Source: Rhodospirillales bacterium (lineage in GTDB: Bacteria > Pseudomonadota > Alphaproteobacteria > Rhodospirillales > Rhodospirillaceae). From it: 64,000 bases of DNA. How positions within the stretch are numbered: the first letter of the stretch is position 1; each line of letters opens with the position of its first letter. Below are positions 9,012 to 18,409 of the stretch, one piece after another. The stretch lies in contig JANQJD010000014.1 of assembly GCA_028281845.1 (NCBI GenBank), forward strand, positions 124,001 to 188,000. Direction: 5' to 3'. Position numbers and translations under genes: made by a program. Below the pieces are notes generated by a model that worked only from the letters and a program-made list of their open reading frames with translations, was not told where the DNA came from and did not search any database.

Positions 9012-9209
9012 ATGCCTAAACTGAAAACGAAAAGTGCTGTGAAGAAAAGATTCAGGGTGACCGCTAGCGGTAGAATCAAGGGTAATGTTGCTTGCAAGAG
9101 ACATAACTTACGTAAAAGATCGCAAAAGATGAAACGCCAGACACGTGGTACATTTATTCTGTCTAGTGGGGACAAGGCTCTTATCACACGATATATGCCG
9201 TATGGCTGA
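9012..9209 (+). CDS. rpmI: 50S ribosomal protein L35
   Basis: A 65-residue, strongly basic protein starting MPKLKTKSAVKKRF, the classic L35 start. A GKMRR-like core appears as ASGRIKGNVACKRHNLRKRS, and the C-terminus IDKALITRYMPYG-type ending (DKALITRYMPYG) is also typical. It is followed 12 bases downstream by rplT, the standard gene pair, and then by pheS and pheT. infC, which precedes rpmI in many bacteria, is not next to it here, as is also the case in various alphaproteobacteria. Confidence 0.98.
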   Translation: MPKLKTKSAVKKRFRVTASGRIKGNVACKRHNLRKRSQKMKRQTRGTFILSSGDKALITRYMPYG

Positions 9210-9221
9210 GAGGAGGGTATT

Positions 9222-9584
9222 ATGAGCCGTGTTAAAAGAGGCGTCACCGCCAACGCCCGTCATAAAAAGATACTTGCTATGGCCAAAGGTTATCAAGGCC
9301 GTAACGCCAAGGTCTTTCGTGTTGCAATAGAAAAAGTTGAAAAGGCCCTTCGCTACGCCTACCGTGACAGACGGAACCGTAAACGCGTATTTCGCACCCT
9401 TTGGATTCAACGCATTAATGCAGCTGTTCGTTCGCAGGGGATGACTTACAACAGCTTTATGAATGGTCTCAAGAAGTCTGGTGTAGTATTAGATCGTAAA
9501 GTATTAGCCGACCTTGCTGTTCATGAGCCAGAATCTTTTACAAATCTGGTTAAGCAGGCTGAAGCAGCACATTGTGCTCTTTAG
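9222..9584 (+). CDS. rplT: 50S ribosomal protein L20
   Basis: A 120-residue basic protein that binds 23S rRNA early in large-subunit assembly. The N-terminus [22 protein letters not shown] is highly conserved in L20, and the [24 protein letters not shown] segment is the family signature. A GAGGAGGG ribosome binding site lies directly upstream. In many bacteria L20 represses its own operon by binding the leader, so the hairpin before rpmI is of interest. The frame ends 75 bases before the start of pheS. Confidence 0.98.
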   Translation: MSRVKRGVTANARHKKILAMAKGYQGRNAKVFRVAIEKVEKALRYAYRDRRNRKRVFRTLWIQRINAAVRSQGMTYNSFMNGLKKSGVVLDRKVLADLAVHEPESFTNLVKQAEAAHCAL

Positions 9585-9658
9585 TACTCAATAGATCGAT
9601 CAGTCCTGGGTCATTCTATCCATCTTGGCAAACGCACAAAAGATACAGAGAGAAATAT

Positions 9659-10741
9659 ATGGAAGAGATGGAACAATCTCTCAGAGAGCTGGAAATGTGG
9701 CTCCAAGAGGCCCTGGCGGCAGCGGATTCAGTCGCTGCCGTTGAGGCACTGCGTGTTGCAACGCTTGGCAAAAAAGGTCGTCTCACAAGACTTCTGCAAA
9801 ATCTCAGGCACCTGCCTAAGAAAGAACGCGCACGCCAGGGAGCTGCCGCGAACATCCTTAAAAAAACTGCTCTTCACCTCATACAAACGCGGCTCTCCAC
9901 TCTGCAAAAAGCAGAATTAGATGCAAGTCTAGCCGCTGAACGGATAGATACCACCTTACCGGCGCGTCCCGAACAAATGGGCCGCATCCATCCCGTGAGT
10001 CAGACTCTTGACGAGATCATGGCCATTTTTGGCTGGATGGGTTTCACGGCCGTAGAGGGTCCAGAGATAGAAGATGATTTTCATAATTTCACGGCTCTTA
10101 ACATCCCCCCAGAGCACCCGGCCCGTCAGATGCATGACACATTCTATTTACCAGAAAGGGCAGATGGGAAACGATTTTTGCTGCGTACTCACACTTCACC
10201 TGTCCAAATTCGTGTCTTAGAAACAGAGCGACCACCGATTCATATCATTGCGCCTGGCCGTGTTTACCGTCGCGATTCAGATATGACCCATACACCGATG
10301 TTTCATCAGGTGGAAGGGCTTGTTGTTGATAGTACCATTAATTTTAGTAATATGAAAAATTGTATTTTATTATTTATTAATTCTTTTTTTGAGAAATATG
10401 ATATACAAATAAGATTTAGACCATCGTTTTTTCCCTTTACAGTACTTTCAGCAGAAGTGGATATCAACTCCGCAATTGAAAAAAAATTAATGACATGCAC
10501 CTCTTATGAAGGTTGGCTTGAAATCATAGGCTGCGGTATGGTCCATCCCCACGTATTAAACTCCTGTGGTCTTGATCCTGAACACTGGCAAGGATTTGCC
10601 CTTGGTATGGGGGTAGAACGTTTAGCCATGCTTAAATACGGAATTCCCGACCTCCGTACCTTTTATGAGCCAGATATACGTTGGCTACAGCATTATGGCT
10701 TGCTGTTTATGGATGTTCCAAGCGTCTTCGGACGAAGATAA
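9659..10741 (+). CDS. pheS: Phenylalanyl-tRNA synthetase alpha subunit
   Basis: The catalytic subunit of the (alpha-beta)2 enzyme that charges tRNA-Phe. Residues 1-80 form the coiled-coil that grips the tRNA. Class II motifs follow: the HPxxQ-like MGRIHPVSQT entry, motif 2 in RTHTSPVQIR and GRVYRRDSDMTHTPMFHQVEG, and motif 3 in GFALGMGVERLAMLKYGIPDLR. I choose ATG at 9659 (360 residues), because the open frame upstream of it has no family similarity and begins inside rplT. A short AT-rich stretch around 10340-10500 is translated normally and keeps the usual residues. It is followed by pheT after an 84-base spacer with a possible weak terminator. Confidence 0.97.
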   Translation: MEEMEQSLRELEMWLQEALAAADSVAAVEALRVATLGKKGRLTRLLQNLRHLPKKERARQGAAANILKKTALHLIQTRLSTLQKAELDASLAAERIDTTLPARPEQMGRIHPVSQTLDEIMAIFGWMGFTAVEGPEIEDDFHNFTALNIPPEHPARQMHDTFYLPERADGKRFLLRTHTSPVQIRVLETERPPIHIIAPGRVYRRDSDMTHTPMFHQVEGLVVDSTINFSNMKNCILLFINSFFEKYDIQIRFRPSFFPFTVLSAEVDINSAIEKKLMTCTSYEGWLEIIGCGMVHPHVLNSCGLDPEHWQGFALGMGVERLAMLKYGIPDLRTFYEPDIRWLQHYGLLFMDVPSVFGRR

Positions 10742-10764
10742 GACGTTTTTTTACATAGTCTAAT

Positions 10765-10799
10765 GCTCTGTTCGAAGCAGAGTGTTGTTTCTTCTTTTT
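10765..10799 (+). terminator. Possible weak terminator or attenuator between pheS and pheT
   Basis: A short stem, CTCTGTT pairing with AGCAGAG with one G-U pair and a three-base loop, is followed by a T-rich but interrupted run (GTTGTTTCTTCTTTTT). It may reduce read-through into pheT, or have no effect. Confidence 0.3.
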
Positions 10800-10825
10800 A
10801 AGAATCCTTATTCAAAGATTTTTTT

Positions 10826-13219
10826 ATGAAATTCACTCTTTCCTGGCTTAAAGAGCATTTAGAGACATCTGCCTCTATAAAAGAGATTAGTGAATCTCTC
10901 ACTATGAGAGGATTTGAAGTAGAATCTGTAAAGGAAGTTGATTCTTTTCTAGAGAATTTCACTGTTGTAAAAATCATAAAAATAGAACCACATTTAAAAT
11001 CGGATAAACTGATAGTTTGTCACGTAGAAACTGGATCCGGCCTACTCCAAGTGATTTGTGACGATTTGAATGTTCGAATTGGCATGAAAAGCCTATTAGC
11101 GCGACAATCTTCTAAAGAAGAGACTATTCACGGCCTTAAGAGTCATGGTATGTTCTTTTCTGCGCGAGAGCTGCAGCCCGGTGAAGATTCTTTCAGAGTT
11201 CTAGAGCTTCCTGCAGATACCCCCACAGGGGCAACGGCTCTTGAAGTACTCGCACTTGATCCAGTCTTTGAGATAGTCGTGACTCCTAATAGACCTGACT
11301 GCCTTGGTGTGCAGGGTATCGCCCGAGAACTTGCTGCAACAGGTCTTGGTGTGTTCAAGACGGCTCTGTCTGTGCCTGTTCCTGGGGTCTATGTCAGTCC
11401 TCTCACTATCACCCGCACACTAGCCGCTGAAATAGCTTGTCCCATGTTTGTCGGTCGTTTCATTCGTGGTGTTCAGAACGGTCCGAGCCCGCTGTGGCTG
11501 CAACGGCGTCTCATGGCTGTTGGCTTACGCCCGGTTTCTGCTTTAGTGGACATTACAAACCTCCTGAGTCTGGATGCAGCCAGACCTCTACATATCTTTG
11601 ATTCGGATAAATTGAAAGGTTCTCTCACAATACGATTTGCACTAAAAGGAGAAATTTTTCATGCTATAAATGATAAAAAATACATCTTACAAAACGATAT
11701 GCTTGTAATTGCAGATAATATTGGTCCACAATCACTTGCTGGTTTAATTGGTGGGAAAGCTACGGCCTGTTCAGAAACCACAGTGAATGTTTTTTTGGAA
11801 TCTGCTCTTTTTAATCCAACGTGTATTGCACAAACAGGAAGACTTCTTTCAATAGAAAGTGAAGCACGTTATCGCTTTGAGCGTGGCCTCGATCCGGCTG
11901 CTGTGAGAAGGGGAGCGGAAGGGGCGACTCGTCTTATTATAGACCTGTGTGGCGGTGAGGCTTCGACCTTGGTTATCAGTGGGACGGAACCAGCCTGGCG
12001 ACGAACACTTTCTGTGCGTCTGGAGCGTTTTCGTCGCCTCACTGGATTCAATCTGCCAGCTTCTATCATGCGAAAATTTTTGAATGCCGTGGGCTGCACT
12101 GTGATAATAGAAGAAAAAAATGTGTTAACGGTGGTTCCGCCATCATGGCGCCATGACCTTGAGGCGGAGGACAACATTATTGAAGAGATAGTCCGCTTGC
12201 ATGGCTACCATAACGTACCTTCTATTCCACTCTCCTCACCGTGTTTCCCAATTTCTACACGCGTTCTAACACCAAGTCAACAAAGGCAGTCACAAATACG
12301 CAGAACCTTAGCGGCCCGCGGTATGCTAGAGACTATTACATTGTCATTCATGTCCTCAAAAAACGCTGCCTTATTTAAGGGCTGTGGTTTTAAGGGCTGT
12401 GGTATTTCCCTCGCCAATCCTATGAGTGCTGCCTTAGACACATTACGGCCCTCTTTACTGCCTAACCTCATTCTAGCAGCCCGTCGTAACGCGACCTATG
12501 GTATGCCAGATTCTGCGTTATTCGAAATTGGCCCACAGTTTTATGGTGATAAGCCCGGTGAACAACAGCTAATAGCTGCAGGTATACGAACAGGCTATGC
12601 AGGACAACGACATTGGAGCAGACCATCGCCACGATCAGTAGATGTCTTTGATGTCAAAGCGGATGCGATGGCTATACCGGCGATTATTGGTGTGCCGTTA
12701 GAGGAGCTACAGACAGATAGAGTCTCCGTCCCTCCCTGGTACCACCCAGGTCGTTCAGGCGCACTCCAACTCGGCCCTATAATCCTAGGTTGGTTTGGGG
12801 AAATTCATCCTCTCATTATTCGCACATTAGATGCACAGAGCCCACTGGTCGGTTTCGAGATCCTCTTGGAGAATCTGTCTTTTCTCAATGAGAAGTTGAG
12901 TCCTCCTCCTCTGAATCTATCACCTTTTCATCCTGTAGTGCGAGATTTTGCGTTTGTAATGGACAATACTGTTCCCGCTGAAAAGGTGTTGAAAGCCGCA
13001 CGAGACTCCCATAAGAGTTTGATCGTTGCAGTGCATGTTTTTGATCTGTATGAAGGCTTGGAGGAAAACCGCAAATCTCTTGCCATTTCTGTCACTTTAC
13101 AACCAACAAAAAAACCCTTTACAGACAAGGATATTGAATCCCTCTCATCTCACCTGATCGAATCTGTCTTCCAAGCTACTGGTGCTATGCTGCGGAGACC
13201 ACAGCGCAACTCTCTCTAA
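10826..13219 (+). CDS. pheT: Phenylalanyl-tRNA synthetase beta subunit
   Basis: The 797-residue partner of PheS, with tRNA-binding and editing functions. The N-terminal KFTLSWLKEHLET start and the EMAP/OB-fold-like region (ENFTVVKIIKIEPHLKSDKL) are followed by the B3/B4 editing domain (RYRFERGLDP, GKATACSE), the B5 domain, the catalytic-like core, and a C-terminal ferredoxin-like anticodon-binding domain (SPFHPVVRDFAFVMD). An exact 15 bp in-frame tandem duplication at 12374-12403 gives a FKGCGFKGCG repeat in the catalytic-like domain, which is unusual. Otherwise the gene appears intact. Confidence 0.97.
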   Translation: MKFTLSWLKEHLETSASIKEISESLTMRGFEVESVKEVDSFLENFTVVKIIKIEPHLKSDKLIVCHVETGSGLLQVICDDLNVRIGMKSLLARQSSKEETIHGLKSHGMFFSARELQPGEDSFRVLELPADTPTGATALEVLALDPVFEIVVTPNRPDCLGVQGIARELAATGLGVFKTALSVPVPGVYVSPLTITRTLAAEIACPMFVGRFIRGVQNGPSPLWLQRRLMAVGLRPVSALVDITNLLSLDAARPLHIFDSDKLKGSLTIRFALKGEIFHAINDKKYILQNDMLVIADNIGPQSLAGLIGGKATACSETTVNVFLESALFNPTCIAQTGRLLSIESEARYRFERGLDPAAVRRGAEGATRLIIDLCGGEASTLVISGTEPAWRRTLSVRLERFRRLTGFNLPASIMRKFLNAVGCTVIIEEKNVLTVVPPSWRHDLEAEDNIIEEIVRLHGYHNVPSIPLSSPCFPISTRVLTPSQQRQSQIRRTLAARGMLETITLSFMSSKNAALFKGCGFKGCGISLANPMSAALDTLRPSLLPNLILAARRNATYGMPDSALFEIGPQFYGDKPGEQQLIAAGIRTGYAGQRHWSRPSPRSVDVFDVKADAMAIPAIIGVPLEELQTDRVSVPPWYHPGRSGALQLGPIILGWFGEIHPLIIRTLDAQSPLVGFEILLENLSFLNEKLSPPPLNLSPFHPVVRDFAFVMDNTVPAEKVLKAARDSHKSLIVAVHVFDLYEGLEENRKSLAISVTLQPTKKPFTDKDIESLSSHLIESVFQATGAMLRRPQRNSL
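12374..12403. repeat. 15 bp in-frame tandem duplication inside pheT
   Basis: Two exact adjacent copies of TTTAAGGGCTGTGGT (12374-12388 and 12389-12403) duplicate five codons (FKGCG). The frame is kept. Confidence 0.95.
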
Positions 13220-13304
13220 AAAATTCCAAAATAATATCAGTTTTTTATATTTTGATGCCTTTCCCGTGAGGCCATCTTGGAAAATGTGTGCTATGCTATA
13301 TATA

Positions 13305-14063
13305 TCAGACACGAAATCTATATTCTTTGTCGGGATCCCGATCAACATCCGGGGGAAAATTCTTGTGTTTATCTGCGTAGTACTGCTGCATGTGACTACC
13401 CTTTGAAGCAGCATTATAAGTTGCAAAGAAAAGTCGCCTTGTCATCTGAGTCCTGTTTGGCTCAGAGGCATGTGGGGTGTAGCAATCAAAAAAAGCTACA
13501 TCTCCTGGTTTTGTTGGGATTGGAACAAATGTCATGTTCACCACATCTGCTGCTGTCAGCGGTTCCCAACGACGAAACAAACCCCGCCGATGATGACCAC
13601 TAACCATTTGTAAACAGCCATTTTCAACAGTGGCTTCATCAATGCAGACCATTGCACTGATGAAGAAATCAGTGTATTTGTCCCAGCCAGCCTGTTGATC
13701 TTGGTGTGGTTTAAATCCATCACCTCCTGGCATTTTGAAATTAATTTTATCCTTAAACAAGGTCGCTGGCTCGCCTAACAACTGAGCAATAGCCGCCTGC
13801 AGGACCGCGCTTAAAGCCATAAATCCCGAGTGGTGAGAGATAATATTTTCAATCCTGCAAATTATCGTACGCCATGGCTCTAACAGACTCCTTTCCCCGT
13901 AAACCCAGTAACGTCCAGAATCTGCTGGGGTGTTTTCCACCTCGCGTGCCCAGGTCTCTATCTTTGCCATCGCCTGAACATCGAAAACCCGACGGACAAG
14001 AACATATCCAGAAGATATAAACGCCGCAATCTGTTGCTCAGTCAGTTGAAATCCACTCAACAT
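13305..14063 (-). CDS. PhyH-type Fe(II)/2-oxoglutarate dioxygenase, PhnY-like
   Basis: A non-haem iron oxygenase of the phytanoyl-CoA dioxygenase superfamily. The iron facial triad is the His-x-Asp in FKPHQDQQAGW and the distal His in YTPHASEPN; the Arg in TRRLFFATYN would bind 2-oxoglutarate. The overall pattern (KINFKMPGGDGFKPHQDQ, QYYADKHKNFPPDVDRDP, C-terminal KEYRFRV) reminds me most of 2-aminoethylphosphonate hydroxylase (PhnY) and its relatives. I choose the internal Met at 14063 (252 residues, MLSGFQLTEQQIAAF) as start, since family members begin there. It is divergent from a CDP-alcohol phosphotransferase 205 bases away. The substrate is inferred from resemblance only. Confidence 0.78.
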   Translation of the reverse strand: MLSGFQLTEQQIAAFISSGYVLVRRVFDVQAMAKIETWAREVENTPADSGRYWVYGERSLLEPWRTIICRIENIISHHSGFMALSAVLQAAIAQLLGEPATLFKDKINFKMPGGDGFKPHQDQQAGWDKYTDFFISAMVCIDEATVENGCLQMVSGHHRRGLFRRWEPLTAADVVNMTFVPIPTKPGDVAFFDCYTPHASEPNRTQMTRRLFFATYNAASKGSHMQQYYADKHKNFPPDVDRDPDKEYRFRV

Positions 14064-14267
14064 TCCCCTAAAATTCCTTCTATCATGAATAGACAACAAA
14101 GGTTTTCTTCAGCGCTCTCATGCGTGGCAAATAGCCGTCAGATCCTCTGAAGGGCTAGAAATCCCACTGTCTACTTTCAGCTAATACAACGGGATGAAAT
14201 CTTCCATATTTTGTTTTTTTGCACAAGCACTTGCGTGCCCACGCGGACTTTCAGTACGCGGCCCTCA

Positions 14268-14858
14268 ATGAGCCACGACACCTGGATTCACCGGATTGCC
14301 AGAAGCCTTGTGCAGCCTTTAGTCCATTCTATGGTGACGCCTAATCATATTACAACTTTAAGATTAATGATCGGCATAGCAGCAGGCTGTGCTGCTGCGA
14401 TCGGTAGCGAAGGTTGGCGCCGGGGAGCGGCGGGACTTTTTCTCGCATCCCTTTTCCTAGATCGCGCTGATGGCGAACTGGCTCGCCTCTCCAACAGAAA
14501 AAGCACTTTTGGGCACAGATATGATTTAGTCGCAGATGCCATTGTAAATGCTTTAATCTTTATAGGTTTGGGAATCGGCTTGCGCGGAGGGACCGTAGGG
14601 CTGTGGACAGTCCCGATGGGTGTTGTGGCTGGGACGGCTGTTGCAGCCATCCTATGGCTCGTTGTTCGTGCTGAACGGCTCGCCGGTGCACGAGCCGCTG
14701 AGTTAAGCAATCTAGCTGGCTTTGATCTCGATGATGGTATGTTAATAATACCTTTATTAGTAGTATTAGGATTTTCTACACATCTACTGTATACTGCTAC
14801 CGTAGGCGCACCACTTTTTGCTCTCTTTTTCTTTTGGCGATTCCGCTGTTATCTCTGA
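14268..14858 (+). CDS. CDP-alcohol phosphatidyltransferase family membrane protein
   Basis: An integral membrane enzyme that transfers a phosphoalcohol from a CDP-linked donor to an acceptor alcohol. The full catalytic signature DxxDGxxARx8GxxxDxxxD is present: DRADGELARLSNRKSTFG, then a conserved D and a final D in HRYDLVADAI. Hydrophobic segments follow the motif, including one near the C-terminus (MLIIPLLVVLGF). The upstream residues TPNHITTLRLMIG match the usual N-terminal pattern of the family. I start it at ATG 14268 (196 residues). It is not the housekeeping PgsA, which is elsewhere in this window. Its donor and acceptor are unknown; the neighbouring PhnY-like oxygenase makes a phosphonolipid or modified phospholipid role worth considering. 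Confidence 0.85.
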   Translation: MSHDTWIHRIARSLVQPLVHSMVTPNHITTLRLMIGIAAGCAAAIGSEGWRRGAAGLFLASLFLDRADGELARLSNRKSTFGHRYDLVADAIVNALIFIGLGIGLRGGTVGLWTVPMGVVAGTAVAAILWLVVRAERLAGARAAELSNLAGFDLDDGMLIIPLLVVLGFSTHLLYTATVGAPLFALFFFWRFRCYL

Positions 14859-14872
14859 GAGTCACAGCCCCA

Positions 14873-15472
14873 TCATGCTGCGGAAGAGTCTGCGCGACGG
14901 CGACGAATCAAGAGGTACAACGCCCCTTCCCCACCATCACGCGGTTGAGCGTATTTAAAAGACAGCACCTTGGGCCGCAAATCCGGCTCATTAAGCCACA
15001 AGGGAACAGCGGCGCGCAAAACGCCAACACCACCGTTTGCACGGGTGCCCTTGCCAGTGATAACAAGGACTGATCGCAAACCTAATCGCCATGCCCTATC
15101 CACAAAAGAACGCAATACCATATGAGCGCGAGTTCGGCCTAGACCATGTAAATCAATACTACTATCAATTGAAAGACGACCACGTCTCAAACGGCTTACC
15201 GTACGATGGTCAGTCCGCGGATCCTCAAAGCGCTCAGAATCAGCACTGTGACCAAACCTGCTATATTCTCTTTTTAACTCCTCAAGGGCATTATGACCTA
15301 CAGACAGGGTTGATGTTACAGAGACAACATGCCTTTCTCCCCATGAATTCTGAGTCTTCAATGACTTTTGATGTCGTTCTCCTATAGGAACCACTGCTTT
15401 AATGACCTGTGTCCAAACTAAACAATCATCCGCGCTGAGGCACTCGCGCACTTCTCTTAGTATTCGTGTCAA
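14873..15472 (-). CDS. Smr-domain protein
   Basis: A 199-residue protein with a C-terminal Smr (small MutS-related) domain, which often has DNA- or RNA-nicking activity. The family motif IDLHGLGRTRAHMVL is near residue 106, followed by LVITGKGTRANGGVGVLR, the conserved (T/S)GKG loop. The N-terminal MTRILREVRECLSADDCLVWTQV helix pattern is typical of the short alphaproteobacterial Smr proteins. It is convergent with the preceding phosphotransferase, only 14 bases apart. Its role in the cell is not known. Confidence 0.85.
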   Translation of the reverse strand: MTRILREVRECLSADDCLVWTQVIKAVVPIGERHQKSLKTQNSWGERHVVSVTSTLSVGHNALEELKREYSRFGHSADSERFEDPRTDHRTVSRLRRGRLSIDSSIDLHGLGRTRAHMVLRSFVDRAWRLGLRSVLVITGKGTRANGGVGVLRAAVPLWLNEPDLRPKVLSFKYAQPRDGGEGALYLLIRRRRADSSAA

Positions 15473-15587
15473 TATGCGATTCCTCAGTCTGCTTCACGAC
15501 TGCAAATATCCCACTCTTTACACTCAGCATGAGAGTGGCGAAAAGGGGACACAACAGAATATTTTTATATTGCCCTTCCATCGCCAT

Positions 15588-16661
15588 TCAGCCGCACTGT
15601 GCCCGGTGACGCAACATATGATCTGCCAATGTACAAGCTATCATAGCTTCAGCTACAGGAACTGCTCGTAATCCAACACATGGATCATGGCGACCACGCG
15701 TCACTATTTCTTTCTCTTTGTAATCAATATCTATAGTGCGGCGTGGAATAAGAATAGAACTTGTTGGTTTAACTGCTAGGCGTACAATTATGGGTTGACC
15801 AGAAGAAATGCCTCCGAGGATACCACCAGCATTATTCGATAAAAAAAATTCTTTCCCTTTTTGGGAGATCCGCATTTCATCAGCATTCTCCTCTCCAGAT
15901 AATTTTGCGGCGCTAAAACCAGCCCCTATTTCTACCCCCTTGACAGCGTTGATACTCATCAAGGCCTTCGCAATATCAGCATCCAGCTTGTCATAAACTG
16001 GTGTACCGAGACCAGGAGGCACCCCTTCAGCTGTGACTTCTATAACCGCGCCAATGCTGGAACCACGTTTGCGTGCTGAATCCAGACATCTTTCCCATGC
16101 ATGAACTGCCAGAGGATCCGGACAAAAAAATGGATTCCGCGTAACTTCTGTCCAATTCCATCGATTCCTGTCTATTGTCTGCGTCCCCAGCTGTATCATC
16201 GCACCCCTGATAGTTACAGCTGATCCCAGCACAATTCGGGCAATAGCACCAGCTGCTACCCGCATAGCAGTCTCTCGTGCCGACGACCTACCCCCTCCTC
16301 GTGGATCTCTTACCCCATATTTCTTCCAATAAGTATAATCTGCATGTCCAGGACGGAAAGCAGTGAGTAGCTCTGCATAGTCCTTTGCTCTCCAATCAAC
16401 ATTAGCAATCAACAAACCAATAGGGGTTCCAGTAGTCCTTCCTTCGTAAACGCCTGAAAGTATTTGGACACGATCTGGTTCTTGCCTTTGCGTAGTAAAA
16501 GGCGATAGCCCTGGACGGCGCTTGTCTAGCCACCTCTGTATATCTGCCTCTGTTAAAGAAAGACGTGGTGGCACACCATCTACTATTGCACCAATTGCTC
16601 GTCCGTGACTCTCTCCAAAAGTTGTAAACCGAAAAATGACTCCAAAAGAATTACCAGACAT
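15588..16661 (-). CDS. aroC: Chorismate synthase
   Basis: AroC makes chorismate from EPSP, the last shared step of aromatic amino acid and folate synthesis, using reduced FMN. All three signatures are present: [19 protein letters not shown] near the N-terminus, [26 protein letters not shown]-type in the middle, and [17 protein letters not shown] near the C-terminus. I choose ATG at 16661 (MSGNSFGV, 357 residues) because an AGAAGAGA ribosome binding site lies about nine bases before it. It is in the same orientation as fabI, 42 bases downstream of it, and both are probably co-transcribed. Confidence 0.96.
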   Translation of the reverse strand: MSGNSFGVIFRFTTFGESHGRAIGAIVDGVPPRLSLTEADIQRWLDKRRPGLSPFTTQRQEPDRVQILSGVYEGRTTGTPIGLLIANVDWRAKDYAELLTAFRPGHADYTYWKKYGVRDPRGGGRSSARETAMRVAAGAIARIVLGSAVTIRGAMIQLGTQTIDRNRWNWTEVTRNPFFCPDPLAVHAWERCLDSARKRGSSIGAVIEVTAEGVPPGLGTPVYDKLDADIAKALMSINAVKGVEIGAGFSAAKLSGEENADEMRISQKGKEFFLSNNAGGILGGISSGQPIIVRLAVKPTSSILIPRRTIDIDYKEKEIVTRGRHDPCVGLRAVPVAEAMIACTLADHMLRHRAQCG

Positions 16662-16703
16662 TGCACATTCTCTTCTACCAAAAGGCATTAAAAGCCATCG
16701 GCT

Positions 16704-17543
16704 TTATTCTCTAATCTTCAGCTGATGTAGGAGTTTAGCCACTTGATCTGCTGCGTCAACTGCCACCATACCAACAGTATGGTAGCCAGCATCAACATGA
16801 TGAATCTCACCAGTCACTCCTGCACTGAGCTCTGATAGCAGATATAAGCCTGCCCCACCAACCTCTTCTATGGCAATATTCCTTTTTAAGGGCGCATTGA
16901 GTTCATTCCAACGCAATATATAACGGAAATCACTAATACCAGCCGCTGCCATGGTCTTGACAGGCCCGGCTGAAATAGCATTGACACGGATTCCAGACGC
17001 ACCAAGGTCTGTGGCGAGGTAGCGTACACTGGCCTCCAGAGCCGCCTTGGCTACCCCCATAACGTTGTAATGAGGCATGACACGTTCAGCGCCATAATAT
17101 GTCAACGTCAGGAGTGCACCACCCCTGGTCATCAGGGGTTGCGCACGCCGGCAAACGTCAGTAAAGGAATAGCAAGAAATTACCATAGTCTGAATGAAAT
17201 TCTTGAGCGTAGTTTCAAGGTAACGACCCTTCAACTCGTCCTTACCAGAATAAGCAATAGCATGTACGACAAAGTCCAACCTTCCCCAGCGCTCTTCGAG
17301 GATAGCAAAGACGGCATCCATATCTGCTGGATGACCGACATCGCATGGTACAAGAAAATGGCTTCCAATGCTTTCCGCTAAAGGGCGGACCCGTTTTTCT
17401 AACGCTATCCCCTGATAGGTAAATGCCAGTTCCGCTCCCTGTGCACGCACAGCTTTCGCAATTCCCCACGCGATGGAACGATCATTAGCAACACCCATGA
17501 TGAGGCCTTTCTTCTCAGCCATCAGAGGAGCAAAAGCGTTCAT
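16704..17543 (-). CDS. fabI: Enoyl-[acyl-carrier-protein] reductase (NADH)
   Basis: FabI catalyses the final reduction of each cycle of type II fatty acid synthesis. The short-chain dehydrogenase fold shows the unusual FabI cofactor motif GLIMGVANDRSIAWGIA, and the catalytic Tyr-Lys pair is in the segment AERVMPHYNVMGVAKAALEA. The RVNAISAGPVKTMAA segment is also typical. ATG at 17543 is supported by a GGAGAGG site five bases upstream, giving 279 residues. In alphaproteobacteria fabI commonly lies next to aroC, as here. pdxH, another frequent neighbour, is not present. Confidence 0.96.
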   Translation of the reverse strand: MNAFAPLMAEKKGLIMGVANDRSIAWGIAKAVRAQGAELAFTYQGIALEKRVRPLAESIGSHFLVPCDVGHPADMDAVFAILEERWGRLDFVVHAIAYSGKDELKGRYLETTLKNFIQTMVISCYSFTDVCRRAQPLMTRGGALLTLTYYGAERVMPHYNVMGVAKAALEASVRYLATDLGASGIRVNAISAGPVKTMAAAGISDFRYILRWNELNAPLKRNIAIEEVGGAGLYLLSELSAGVTGEIHHVDAGYHTVGMVAVDAADQVAKLLHQLKIRE

Positions 17544-17932
17544 AAAACCTCTCCGGTTGACATGCAACATCAGGTACTACGGAGACATGATACCTTGAAA
17601 ACAGGTCATAGGCGCGATGAGAAGATCTCACAAGAGACGAGCCAACATAGATTTGCAAATGAGAAGTGCTTCTTCATTTTGCCAATCGTATCATCAATAT
17701 CTGCGTTATTTCTAGCGCAATTGTACCATCACATCGGCCACCTTCCCAGAAGGCGGATAGGCTCCTGCCTTGTCATTCCTTCTCCTGACCGCAGTTCACA
17801 GAGGCTCTTAAGCCACACCATTAACTCAACCTCTTTTATAAAGATCAAATGTTAAAATATTCTCTCTGATGAGATGTTCCATGCTATACTCCCATCTTTA
17901 ATAAGTAGTTTAATCCTTCATTCACTTGTCCT
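17544..17932. other. Intergenic region without recognised gene
   Basis: About 390 bases between fabI and the DUF1150 gene. I see no RNA gene motif and no frame with a recognisable product. The fabI promoter should lie within it, but I cannot place it with confidence. Confidence 0.55.
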
Positions 17933-18166
17933 TTAGTGCACACTAAATGGCTCCATGTCATGTTGGCGAATAGCGGCAAATGCAAGATCGCGACGTGGGG
18001 CCATACCCATTTCCACACCGTTAGCAGCATGGATAGCCCATGCTTCTTCATCGTTAATCACTACGCGCTTGACAAAAGCCACGTCTTGCAAGCCCCAGCT
18101 TGCTAATTCCTGCAATGTCATAGTTCGCCTTTTCGGGGCAATACTTCTGTCTGACGTCTCGTTCAT
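17933..18166 (-). CDS. DUF1150 family small protein
   Basis: A 77-residue protein of the alphaproteobacteria-restricted DUF1150 family. The pattern MTLQELASWGLQDVAFVKR, then WAIHAANGVEMGM, then DLAFAAIRQHDMEPFSVH, matches the family over nearly its whole length; the C-terminal DxxPxSVH is the clearest part. Its function is unknown. In relatives it often follows a small heat-shock (Hsp20) gene; here the upstream side is a 2 kb stretch without genes, so that partner appears lost or moved. This gene is good evidence for the taxonomic class. Confidence 0.85.
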   Translation of the reverse strand: MNETSDRSIAPKRRTMTLQELASWGLQDVAFVKRVVINDEEAWAIHAANGVEMGMAPRRDLAFAAIRQHDMEPFSVH

Positions 18167-18246
18167 GGCCTCAACCTTCCCGTCTTGGGGTGTTACTGCT
18201 CTGCATGATTAGTGCCTTCTGCGAGCGGAATCATTTTTTCACACAG

Positions 18247-18255
18247 TTATCCACA
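18247..18255 (+). promoter_or_regulatory. Perfect consensus DnaA box
   Basis: TTATCCACA matches the consensus DnaA-binding 9-mer exactly. It is the only perfect copy I noticed in the window, and it lies about 160 bases from a strongly AT-rich block. A single 9-mer can occur by chance, so function is not shown. Confidence 0.35.
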
Positions 18256-18409
18256 CCGTTACTCCGCGACATCTATTCATACTCATTACCACGGATATTA
18301 ACAGACCGTGAATTTTCACCGACCGTCCTCTTGGCTCGACCTGTGAACGCTCTAGAGCAATAACCAGTAACCCATTTTGCAGAGACGCACCTTCTACGTT
18401 GGTCAAGAA

